A stretch of DNA of 64,000 nt. It comes from Phoma sp. XZ068 (lineage: Eukaryota > Ascomycota > Dothideomycetes > Pleosporales > Didymellaceae). The stretch is taken from positions 248,001-312,000 of the forward strand of contig RBKR01000013.1 of NCBI GenBank assembly GCA_004835665.1, in the 5' to 3' direction. The notes beneath the pieces were generated by a model. The model ran no database searches. It was given only the letters and a program-made list of their open reading frames with translations, and had not been told where the DNA came from. Both the position numbers and the translations under genes were made by a program. How positions within the stretch are numbered: the first letter of the stretch is position 1; each line of letters opens with the position of its first letter. Positions 23,798-33,926 of the stretch are shown here, piece after piece.

Positions 23798-26700
23798 ATG
23801 GCTGAACAACTCGACATGGGTCGTCTCAACCTGAACGACTCCCAGCACGCTCCCCAGCAGAATGGCTTCGGCCACCAGGAGCGCTCTGCCTACATCCCTC
23901 CCCACCTCCGCGGTCGCCCCGGCGGCGCGCCTCCTCCCATGGACGGCCCTCCTCCCATGAACGGTGGTCCTGGCCTTGGCGGCAGCGCCTGGGGCCCTGC
24001 ACCAGGCCCTCAGGGCGGGTACGATAACACGCCTCCTTCGCAAAATCCTCATATACTAACGACTCCTAGTCGCGGCTACGGCGCTCCCCCTCCCATGAAC
24101 GGTGCTGCTGCCGGCGGCGGCGGCAACTGGGCCAGCGCTCCCAACTTCACTCCTCGCACGGGCGGAGGCGGTGGCGGTGCTCCCCGTGGCGCCGGTGACG
24201 GACAGTGGAAGGATGGCAAGCACATCCCCGGTCCCTCCAACCCCCGTGTTGAGCGTGAGCTCTATGGCGTACCCAACGACCCCTCGAAGCAGCAGACTGG
24301 TATCAACTTCGAGAAGTACGACGACATCCCCGTTGAGGCCTCCGGCCAAGGTGTCCCCGAGCCCGTTACTCGATTCACAAACCCTCCCCTTGACGAGCAC
24401 CTGCTGAGCAACATCGAGCTCTCCGGCTACAAGGTCCCCACCCCAGTCCAGAAGTACTCCATCCCCATCGTCATGGCTGGTCGTGATTTGATGGCTTGTG
24501 CCCAGACTGGTTCTGGTAAGACTGGTGGTTTCTTGTTCCCCATTCTCGCCCAGGCTTTCAAGAACGGCCCCTCTGCCGCCCCCGCTACCCAGAACGGTGG
24601 CTACGGCTACGGCCGCCAGCGCAAGGCCTACCCTACCTCCTTGATTCTGGCACCCACTCGTGAGTTGGTGTCTCAGATCTTCGACGAGGCCCGCAAGTTT
24701 GCCTACCGCTCTTGGGTCCGTCCTTGTGTTGTCTACGGAGGTGCCGACATTGGCTCCCAGCTTCGCCAGATCGAGCGCGGCTGCGATCTTCTCGTTGCTA
24801 CCCCTGGTCGTCTCGTCGATTTGATCGAGCGTGGCCGCATTTCTCTCCAGAACATCAAGTACCTTGTTCTCGATGAGGCTGATCGCATGCTGGACATGGG
24901 TTTCGAGCCTCAGATTCGCCGTATTGTCGAGGGCGAGGACATGCCTCCTACAGCTGGCCGCCAGACACTCATGTTTTCCGCCACCTTCCCCCGCGACATC
25001 CAGATGCTTGCCCGCGATTTCCTGAAGGACTACATCTTCCTTTCAGTCGGTCGTGTCGGTTCCACTTCTGAGAACATTACACAAAAGATCGAGTACGTCG
25101 AGGACATTGACAAGCGCTCTGTTCTCCTGGACATCCTCCACACCCACGGTGCTGGTCTGTCCCTGATCTTCGTCGAGACCAAGCGCATGGCCGACTCGCT
25201 CTCCGACTTCCTGATCAACCAGGGTTTCCCCGCCACATCCATTCACGGTGACCGCACTCAGCGTGAGCGTGAGAAGGCCCTTGAGATGTTCCGTTCTGGA
25301 CGCTGCCCCATCCTTGTCGCCACCGCTGTCGCTGCCCGTAAGTAAAACACCACTCATCTACAGCTCAGTCACTAACTCGCTTCACAGGTGGTCTTGGTTA
25401 GTACCCATTTTTCTTTTCTCTCTTTCCTTTTTCATCATGCATCCCATTTGTACCCCGGCCTAGTCAGCCTTCCGGATTGTGACATGCGCGGGCAGGTGCG
25501 AAAGGTGAGTATCGCACCTGCCCCGCCTCAAGAGGTATTTATCGGCCCTGGACCCATCACTGGACACCATCCCTCCTGGACACCACTTCTATCCTGCACT
25601 GCACTGCATTGCACTGCTCATCAGCATCGCGGCCTGCATTCAGCTCTACAGCGTTGCATTCGCCTGCATCCAGCTCTTCAGTGGCATCGCCTGCACTCAC
25701 CTCACTCACCAGGCTGCACTCAAGCCACCCGTGAGTTGAGCATCAGGCGGCGTCTATTACGCGTCCATTACATCTGGTCTCGCCTGCACTGCTCATCAGC
25801 AATACGCCCTGCATTCAGCTCTTCAGCGGCACTCACCTGGACTCACCTGTACGGTCTCACCTGCAGCACACCTCACTCACCAGGCTGCACTCAAGCCACC
25901 CGTGAGTTGAGCATCAGGCGGCGTCTATTACGCGTCCATTACATCTGGCCTCACGTCTATCACCTCACCACGATGCTTCCCGACACTGAAGATATCGGCG
26001 TGCTGGTCTTCTGGCTGGCCTGGACCATCCTCTCGCTCACCAACCCGGCCCTCAAAGCCCGCCACTATGCCAAGGTCTTTCACATCGAGAGTGCCATGCA
26101 CACTGTCTTCTCGGCCACCACACTCAAGTTCGCTGCCGGCCTTCACGGGGTCTTCATGTCTACCACAGCACCGACCATTGACTACTTCAAGACCCTCCGT
26201 CTCTTCCCTCGCAAGAAGCTCTGGGCGGTCTACGTCCTCGTACTCGAGAAAGACGGACAGCGTCCAAGATCATATGTCGGCAGCGGCACTTCTTCTGAGG
26301 TTAGAGTCAACAGCAGAATGACCGTTTACGACAAGCGTGTCCGCACCGGCAAGTGGGATCCCCTGGTCCCAAAGTATGTCGAAACATCACTCAAAGAAGG
26401 CTTTACCATCACCAACAAGGGTCTGCTGGTGTGGGCACCTCTACCGCCTCCTTCGAAGGCCTTCGCACTCCGCGCTCTCTTCCTACTTCTCGAGACTGTC
26501 TTCGCACTATGCTTCTGGGCGATGAAGAGCCGCGACAAAGACTACTTCATGCCGGCGCTCTGCCCTTGGCCTCGCGACAGCTTCACCTACGATGGCCTTT
26601 GCAGTCACTTCTCCATCTATGAGAGCATCGATGCACGCAAAATGGTTCTTCCTGACGACCCTCGCACTCCTGAGGAGATCGCCAAAGCCGATATTGAGCT

Positions 26701-27725
26701 CGATAAGCTCAAGAAGCGTCAGAAGATCGCCCTTTATCAAGCATACAAGGCCCGTACCCTCAGAGATCAGCTCTTCAAGTGCGACATCTGCGTCCTCACC
26801 TTCCCTAACAATGCGAGGCTCGAGGAACATGAGGCCACCCGGCCTCACATCCGCAAAGCCGCTGGCAAGTCACTCGTCTTGAAGGGTCGTGGAGGCAGTC
26901 AGCTCAACACACTGAGGAAGAAGCACTACTGCAGTATCTGTGAGCACGCCGCCCCCTCAGCAAAGAGGCTCAAGGTCCACCTCGCCGGCCCGCGTCACGC
27001 CAAGAAGCTCCAGGTCTTGGGCTTGACCGACGCCTAATCCCCTGAAGCCATCACCGGGGTTTTTGGACTATCATCAATGCCGTCATATCATCGCGAATAC
27101 CTCCCGGACTTACCATGTTGCCGCCACTTTCGTTCCGACTTTTTTCAACTTGACTGCCTCCACAATTTTTTTTTCATACTTCATCAACATCCTAACGACT
27201 CTATGCTAACGTTACTGTATTAAAAAAGACATACCCAATGTGACTCACGTTGTGAACTACGATCTTCCTACCGACATTGACGACTACGTCCACCGAATCG
27301 GTCGTACTGGTCGTGCCGGAAACACTGGTATCGCCACCGCCTTCTTCAACCGCGGCAACCGCGGTGTTGTTCGCGACCTTCTTGATCTCCTCAAGGAGGC
27401 CAACCAGGAGGTTCCCCAGTTCCTCGAGTCGATCGCCCGTGAGGGCTCTGGCTTCGGTGGTGGCCGCGGTGGCGGCCGCGGTGGTGGTGGCCGTGGTCGC
27501 GGCAACGCTGCTACCCGCGATGTTCGTCGCATGGGTGGTGGTGGCGGCGGCGGCTTCGGCGGCGGTGCTGGCGGCTGGGGAGGCGCCCCTCAGCAGGGCG
27601 GTTACGGAGGCGGCTTTGGCGGTGCTCCTAGCTACGGAGGTCCCCCACCTCCCATGAGCGGTGGTGGCTTCGGTGGTGGTGGCTACGGCAACCCATCCGG
27701 CCCTGGCGGCAACTCTTGGTGGTAA
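23798..27725 (+). CDS. DED1: DEAD-box RNA helicase Ded1/DDX3 family
   Basis: Exons 23798-24018, 24070-25337, 25388-25396 (9 nt) and 27229-27725 give 664 aa. All helicase motifs are present: Q-motif (GYKVPTPVQ), I (AQTGSGKT), Ia (PTRELVSQ), Ib (TPGR), II (DEAD), III (SAT), V (ATAVAARGLD) and VI (HRIGRTGRAG). The N-terminus is Gly/Pro-rich with SAYIPPHLRG, an eIF4E-binding-like element of Ded1. The C-terminus is RGG/Gly-rich and ends in SWW. The protein unwinds mRNA 5' leaders during translation initiation in the cytoplasm. Intron 1 (51 nt, TACTAAC branch) has no stop. The 49-nt and 1832-nt introns flank a 9-nt exon carrying most of the codons for motif V residues 497-500 (RGLD). The large intron holds a separate ORF described below. 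The joins C/GT GGT CTT G/AC ATA CCC restore the invariant ARGLDIPNV. Confidence 0.93.
25490..25523. repeat. Perfect 12-bp inverted repeat with a donor-like loop
   Basis: GGGCAGGTGCGA at 25490-25501 pairs fully with TCGCACCTGCCC at 25512-25523. The 10-nt loop is AAGGTGAGTA, which includes a consensus 5' splice site GGTGAGTA. It lies about 90 bases inside the large DED1 intron. Confidence 0.8.
25698..25777 (+). repeat. 80-bp direct repeat, copy 1, in the DED1 intron
   Basis: This copy is identical, base for base, to 25869-25948 (offset 171). Sequence before both copies is also similar (TGCACTGCTCATCAGCA and CTGCATTCAGCTCT motifs), so the duplicated unit was probably about 170 bp. Confidence 0.9.
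25869..25948 (+). repeat. 80-bp direct repeat, copy 2, in the DED1 intron
   Basis: This is the second exact copy of 25698-25777. It ends 24 bases before the ATG of the intronic ORF and may form part of its leader. Confidence 0.9.
25973..27037 (+). CDS. GIY-YIG nuclease-like protein with two C2H2 fingers, nested in the DED1 intron
   Basis: The intact ORF encodes 354 aa without introns. The core fits a GIY-YIG fold: VYV at 86-88, YVG at 101-103, arginines at 111 and 115 followed by Tyr119, and Glu174 in a hydrophobic helix (LLLETVFALCFW), matching the positions of the family's catalytic residues. The C-terminus has two zinc fingers with identical spacing C-x2-C-x12-H-x5-H (C270, C273, H286, H292; C320, C323, H336, H342). 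The linker before the fingers is Lys-rich and helical. The product is probably a site-specific DNA endonuclease with finger-based DNA binding. The frame is open back to 25388, but that stretch runs through repeats; ATG 25973 begins the protein-like part. Its reading frame differs from DED1, so it is not a fusion. Possible roles are intron homing or a domesticated nuclease. The fold call is by motif only. Confidence 0.72.
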   Translation: MLPDTEDIGVLVFWLAWTILSLTNPALKARHYAKVFHIESAMHTVFSATTLKFAAGLHGVFMSTTAPTIDYFKTLRLFPRKKLWAVYVLVLEKDGQRPRSYVGSGTSSEVRVNSRMTVYDKRVRTGKWDPLVPKYVETSLKEGFTITNKGLLVWAPLPPPSKAFALRALFLLLETVFALCFWAMKSRDKDYFMPALCPWPRDSFTYDGLCSHFSIYESIDARKMVLPDDPRTPEEIAKADIELDKLKKRQKIALYQAYKARTLRDQLFKCDICVLTFPNNARLEEHEATRPHIRKAAGKSLVLKGRGGSQLNTLRKKHYCSICEHAAPSAKRLKVHLAGPRHAKKLQVLGLTDA

Positions 27726-28952
27726 ATCTGCCATCCCATTCCGCACGACGATGCCTCTCTAGGACATATTATGATACCCTGGACCGTCGTGCTGCAACAC
27801 TAGGCGACATGTTTTTGCGATTTCCTATTTGTTTCGAGCATCTCCTCGCGAGTCCTTCTCGGTTACTTCGGAACGACACGGATTCCGGAATCTCATACCC
27901 CAATCAGCATATAGACAGCGAGTGTTTACTGCGGATCTGCCTATTTTCGAGCTTCGCTGCATTACGATACCCTTCGACGACAGTGCGTCCAGCTCGAGCA
28001 TAGATGGCAGAGCCATCCGCCTTCCCTCTGAAGGCAATGCATTACGAACATTTTATGTCTTCGCTCTTCTTGCAAAGCATGCTGCTTGGGGAGCCATAGA
28101 TCTCGTTTTCCGGATTTCCATGCCGGCGACTTGTTTTGTCATTTCATACGGAAAAGCGGTTCCTTATCCCTGGTCATACTCCACGGCGACACTTCTTCGT
28201 TGTCTCCCGTCGCATAGCTCTCACGGTAGAGAGCAACACGCGATACCCTTAGACGATGAAAAAGTTTTGCTGGTTAGTCTCGCACATAGATGGCGTTCTC
28301 GAGGGTCCACCTACCCTTTTCTAATGAGCCTTTACGAAAGAAGGCTTGAGCGAAGGAAATACCCCTGGATCTGTGGTGACGGTTATGACTTGGGCAAGGG
28401 AATCATCTAAAAGCAACAGTTTCGAGCAGGTGATTAGCTAGATGAATAGAGTACCATGGGCTGAGATTCGCTTGGCCTGTGAATTTATGTGACATTTCAA
28501 CTTTGGCCTTTATGCCTTGCTGTGACAACCCCATGGGAGGGTCGTGTGACTACCACTATGCTGCAATTTTGACCTAGTCATTTCATTGTGATGATTGAAA
28601 TACTCAAATGATGTCACATTCGGCCTTGACACATCCCAGATGCATGGTTCTATCGAACGGGGTTTTGCAGTTGGGGCTGTTGAGGCTGTGGAGCGGCCTC
28701 ACGTCATAGGCTGGGGACGTTCGCGACACTCCCGCAAATGGATCAGCTTATTCAAGGGATCTGCTAGCGCAGGAAGCTTTGGCTCGTTCGACCTTCCAGG
28801 GCTCCTCGACGTTTCCAACCTATGGCCCTGCGATTCGCATTAATCAAATCGGACACGTGTGACTGAGAGTTGGGAAGCTCCAACCTGCGACGCGACTTGT
28901 CCTTGCCTTTTTCGAATCCTTGCACTACCTCACGGCGATTGCGACCGCAACC
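27726..28952. promoter_or_regulatory. DED1 3' UTR and IES1 promoter
   Basis: This 1.2 kb region includes a 579-nt open frame at 27829-28410 that begins with TTG, not ATG, and has no recognisable domain; I treat it as DED1 3' UTR. The right part is the promoter of the next gene. Nothing else was recognised. Confidence 0.4.
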
Positions 28953-31357
28953 ATGGAAGCGAGCGCGCCGCCTACAGAGCCCGACTCCAGAAACAGCTTG
29001 CGACACATCCTCGCAACCGACCCCAGCATGGACGACACAAAGCCATCACCATCACAGACGAACACGCCCGCCCCCGACGACAGCGAAGCCGCAGCGCCGT
29101 CACAGGATGGCTCCAAGACAGCCACCGACCCTGACGCCACGCCGCACTACACTGCGACCACCACCACAACGCGCCGCAATGCGAACGGCAGCGTATCATC
29201 CGTATACAGCGGCAACAAGATCAAGCATCTGAAAAAGGACGACGGCATTCCGTTATGGCGCAAAGACATCCAGTACGACTTCTTGAAGCTCGTCTTCGAG
29301 GACGACACACGCGCCTTCACCAAGCAATCAGACAAGACGGGCGGCCACACATTCGCAGACATCTACCTTGACGCAATGGCCAAGAGCAGCAAGTGCAGCA
29401 AGATTCTGAAGGACAAGCTGCTGACAGAACGACCGGCTGCCATCAACATGGCCATGGTGTGCTTGCTGGTCAACGTGGGGCGCATGAACACCACTCTCAA
29501 TTGTACGGTTTGAGCTCTGCGTCTGCGTTGTATAAGCTAATGTGTACCAGTCTTCCCCGAGATGCGCGCGCAACTACGAACCTACCACTCGATCCCATCC
29601 CTTCAAGCCCACCAAGATCCAAATGCATACAAGCAGCTGCAGGATGCGCCACGATTGAAATCGATCCTCAAAGGCGCGACGGAAGACCAGGAACAGCCTA
29701 GCACGATTGAAGAAATCATGTCAGCGCCTGTACCACGAACGAACCCTGTCAATCTGATATTCGTACTATCTCAATATGCGCCCAAGATCTCAGAGCTGCA
29801 CTTCTTCCCACCACGCGATTTCTTCGACCTCGTCATGCGATCAAACCTGAGCAGTAGAAGCAGAGCAACTGCATTTCTTTGGCTCATGTGGTGGTATCTT
29901 GAGAGCGACTTCTCCAAGACGGCTGCAGAAGACAATCCCTTTGGGCCTGGGCAATACGGCCCCGCTGACGATCCGGCAACGGCCGAGTTCCCCATCAAGT
30001 GCCCAGCTTTCGACTTCTTGACCCCTGAACAGGAGCTAGCGGAGAACGTGGACACGACAGACGAGAAGAATTTCGGCGAGATCAAGCGCAAGGAAAGGAT
30101 AGCTATACTGGCGAGTGACATGGCACCCGTCGTGACAGGGCCAAAGCGCACAAACAAGAAGGGTAAGTGAGACTTTTTCTGTGCCGATATTGAGAATTTC
30201 CTAGTCTATGTACCAAGGCCTCAACTGGCCTCCATACGCAAGGAAGTTCCCGATTGATTGTACTGCGCCAAACACGGATCGGACTCTGACCTTTGTTCCA
30301 GTATTCAACCAGAACCCGGTCTTCTCAGTTGTGGCAGATGACGGTGCCTCGACACCTGGCAGAGATAGGCAGTCTACGCCAAATGGTAAGTCATGAAATC
30401 ATGTTCATTTTTCGTTGCAGTGTTGCTAACGTAGCAGGATCTGTCAAAGGTCGTGGAAAGATAAGCAAGTCGATCATGGAGCGAGATTACCCATCAGATA
30501 CAGACCGAACACGCTCAGTTTCACCGCCTCCTAAAGCCACACCAAACATGCGAATCAACACGCTCCTCAACGACGATGCACCAATGTCGACACCAGCCCC
30601 CAGCAAGGGCTCTGGCCGAGGCCACTGGTCGCGTGGTAAAACGGGCACCGGCCCGCCACGCAGCTTCCGCTCAAAACTGGATGCAAACGCCTCCCAAGAT
30701 GGTCAATCGCCCTCTGGCAATGCACCCACCTTCTCTGGGCCACATGGCTTCTATCTGCCTTTGAACGGATCTGACCCAGCACACAAGCGGACGCGCCCTC
30801 TGACACAACACCAACTAGCTGTCGAGCAGTACCGTCGCCGACGCGTCGATGTGATCCTTGACCGTGGCTTACGTGTTCAATACAAGGCTGCTGCAAAGCG
30901 CCGTCGCAAGGCAAACCCGTTCGTGCGGGCCTGGATCCGCTGCAAAGGCATGGCAGACGGCTACGACACCGACGAAGATAATGCCACCGGCCATCAAGAT
31001 ATGGATCACGGCACTAACACCCCGTCGCTCATGCCTGCCGGCCTTGTGCCATTGGACTTTGGCGGTGAGGTGAATGATCACGGCGAGGAGAGCTACTATC
31101 GCGCCAAGATGCTGGGTAGAGCGTTACGCCGTCTTGATCGCTGGGAAAACGGCAAGAGCGGAGCGAGCTCGCGAACGAGAGGGCAGCGGTACGCAGAGGA
31201 GATGGACGAGAGGAGCGAAGACGAGGACGAAGACATGATGGATGCCGAAGAGATGGAGAGGCGAGAGGAAATGGACTCTGACGACGAGGACGACGACATG
31301 GACCGTGACGACCCCAATTCTAACACTCTACCATCACTGTCCAGAGTGGGTGCCTAG
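28953..31357 (+). CDS. IES1: INO80 chromatin-remodelling complex subunit Ies1
   Basis: Exons 28953-29502, 29551-30162, 30302-30385 and 30438-31357 give 721 aa. The conserved core (residues about 90-380) carries KKDDGIPLWRKDIQYDFL, GHTFADIYLDAMAKSSK, NPVNLIFVLSQYAPKISEL and FLWLMWWYLESDF, which I recognise from filamentous-fungal Ies1. The C-terminal half is disordered and basic, with a second conserved block (QHQLAVEQYRRRRVDVILD) and a strongly acidic end. The protein should act in the nucleus within INO80, which slides and exchanges nucleosomes. Intron 2 is ambiguous. The 139-nt version (30163-30301) keeps the frame, but an acceptor at 30204 would open a short exon reading YVPRPQLASIRKE that then needs a poor GTTCCC donor. 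The start at 28953 has a good context (ACCATGG). Confidence 0.78.
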
Positions 31358-33926
31358 GATATGTCTCGTTCTTCAAGGTAAGCATTGGCGTTTCAGGAGT
31401 AAAAGAATGAATGGGCCGATCAATTGGGTATATGTCTAGCTTTATCATCACGATCGACTGAATAGCTGGGTTGTCTGCGGGAGCTGGAGGGCTTCCGTGT
31501 GGATAGAAATACAGAATTTCTCACCTGCGGGCGTAGAATAGATGGATTTCATGCTAAGTTTGTATGTATATACAGTTTTCCTGGTGTCTTCTTCAGCCTG
31601 TACGTCGGCCTGCTTCTATCATTGTTGATTGTTGACAAGGTCAACGCGAGGGCGCTGTAATAATTCTTCGCATGCCGAGTTGACATGCCGAACCATGTGC
31701 AAGGTTGCTATACGGCCCTTTTATATTAGGCCGGAGGAACGAACAAGCTGGACACGATCCTCGTAAACGAGATACGGCACAGCACCTTGACGAATCCTCG
31801 TTCCCATACTTATTGAAAGGAAGCTGACCTAGGTTAAGGCGAATGACAGTGTATCCTGATCATCTGCGTACGGGATAGTCGCAGGTCCTCATATATGAAT
31901 CAAGAATGTAGGCCTGTAATCCTCGCAATTAATGGTGTGGAATGATTGGTTGCTCTCGTACTGTAGTAAAAAGAAGAGCTGAGCGTAGGTTGGATTATTC
32001 TTGGTGTGTGAGCCTATGGAAGTAAGTTTGCTGATATCTCACTTAATACCAAGTAGGAAGAGGATCAAAGACGTTGAGGTAAAGATTTGGCGTAGGATCT
32101 CTGAGACCCCCTGAATCTACCATTGAAGCTGAGAATCGGCTGCTATTGCATTCGACTGTCCTGCAACACGAGAACATGCTCATTCAGTCACGGCATTCAC
32201 CGCGGAACGACTCACGAAGCGGCGGAAAGCTACCGCCGGTGTAAACGCCACGTCAATGTCTTGGGTAGTTCACTCTTGCGCCTGCCGAGGCAGTTTGCTG
32301 GTGCAGGTTTCAAAACCGCGAGTTTTCAGGTAGGTTTGCGGGAGAGGCGTCGAGCGATGCAATGCATAATGGATGGTAGATGCGGACACGCCTAATTGCG
32401 TTTCGGATGGTCAACCTCGATTGGAGATTTTGAGTCAGTAGCGATCGCAGCTCTAGGCTACTATTGAATTGGTGTCGTCTAGACACTCGATCGAGGTCGA
32501 AACCAGGCCCCGTGATGTCAAATCCCCAGAATTGTAAATACATCCTTTGGAAGGGCTACGATGTGTAAAATTGCTATCTCGACTCAATCCACGCACACGT
32601 GCAGGATTTCGATAATAAGGTAGCGCCTCCTACGGTCATGCAGTCGGGGGGCGTAAGACTACTCATGCGGGCTATGCGAGAGGCTTGGTGATAATCTGCT
32701 CTTGATGCCCGTTTGTGCAGTATCCGGCCCGCAGGATTCGTGACGGCATTTTTCGGCGTAGGGGATCGAGACCTCGTAACGGGGCGATATCAAGAATTTG
32801 GAGGGTGGCTACAATGTCAAAGCGAACAATTGTGTGCCTCGAACGTTTGTTTGGAGAATACATGTAATTCACAAAAATGTATGAATATGAATCGTTCCTA
32901 GCACGGATACAAAACACTCCGAAGACATTTGTGAAGGTTGTGAGGATCTGAGCAAGTTGCGCCCGTATTCAGGTGTACTCGCGTATCATCATGTCCTTTA
33001 CTGGGCACATCCGCCACCTGTCAAGTCAAATCAGCAATTTCGCGTAGCTGCAGACATACAATTCTATTGTCATTGATTTCCTCCACAATCTGGTACTTGC
33101 GATATAACGTCACTCTGATATCTTCAATTGAGATCTCATCGATCGATTGTCACGGTTACACACACAGTACAACACGCCTATATCAGCTTCCGCAAACATC
33201 AACGGCACTCGATCACGGCATTGTTCTTTGTAGCTAGACATGATGTTGGTACCTTGGCGACCGCATCACTTGCAGTGATTTGGGCTCGATCGGTGTCAAA
33301 TGCGTGCGGGCGTGGTCCAGGCCTCACTAGCGCCCAGCCCTCGACCACTCCACACCACCAACGTCTGCTGAATTTCTCCTAGCAATTCTTCTTTCAATCT
33401 TAGCACGCTTTTTGTGCCTAGCTTGCCCGGTCAAGCCCAGACATACCCCGGATCTGCGCCAAGAACGTGCGTTTCCGGCTATGGACACGATCGGAGGCGT
33501 AGTCGCCAGGTTCCAGGGCCCAGATTCGCTGCACGCTTCTGCTATTGTGCTTGGAAAGTCTTGGAATCTCACCCCAGTCCCCTCGATATCTATCGTCGAG
33601 TACCAACTTCGGATAACCCGATACCATAGCATCGGGCAGACATCTCCCTTGGAGTTAGACCCTCCATGAGCCTCGCTGCGCCCGGGGTAAGAGGGGCAAA
33701 CTCTGGGGTAGACTATGTGGGTATCGGAACGTGTCTGGGGTAATGAGGGATGGGGTAGGAGGTGTGTACTGGGGTATATGAGGCTTGTATCCCTCGTCCA
33801 TGCTTGAGTTCGGCATCTCTTCTGTCCTCTTTCGCTAGGTTCAGTCGACCTCAAATAAACCTGAGTGTCTCCATCTCCAATTATCTATCTCATCTTCCAA
33901 CTCTCCATATACTTGCATCCATCACA
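31358..33926. promoter_or_regulatory. Gene-free region before the second MFS permease
   Basis: This 2.57 kb region is moderately AT-rich in its middle (about 31540-33150). It contains only short open frames; the longest (minus 33327-33854, 175 codons) overlaps the presumed promoter and has no domain. A pyrimidine-rich leader precedes the permease ATG from about 33860. No gene is supported. Confidence 0.4.

Larger units (their letters stand above)
25397..27228 (+). mobile_element. 1.8 kb DED1 intron containing a GIY-YIG ORF; candidate homing-type element
   Basis: The donor is GTTAGT. The 3' end has CTAAC twice (27192 and 27206) and acceptor AAAAAAG. The intron is 1832 nt against about 50 nt for other introns in the window. 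It contains, in order: a pyrimidine tract right after the donor; a 12-bp perfect hairpin (25490-25523); tandem-repeat-like CTGCACTGC sequence with an exact 80-bp direct duplication; a 354-codon GIY-YIG/C2H2 ORF on the gene's own strand; and an AT-rich 3' end. It lies in codons for the most conserved helicase region. This resembles homing introns in design, but the splice signals are spliceosomal. That it is mobile is inference. Confidence 0.6.

Noticed and set aside
25388..25972. Upstream extension of the GIY-YIG reading frame to the start of the DED1 intron
   Set aside because: The frame runs through repeats and gives low-complexity His/Cys/Leu/Ser residues; it also opens with a GTG. The protein-like part begins at ATG 25973.
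27037..27070. CCCC...CGGGGTTTTT hairpin after the intronic ORF, like an intrinsic terminator
   Set aside because: The stem is only 4-5 bp and intrinsic terminators of this type are bacterial; in a fungal nuclear gene it is probably chance.
27829..28410. Open frame of 193 codons after DED1
   Set aside because: It begins with TTG, has no known domain and lies in the expected DED1 3' UTR; no splice or promoter signals support it.
33327..33854. Minus-strand frame of 175 codons upstream of the second MFS gene
   Set aside because: No recognisable domain; it lies across the permease promoter and leader.
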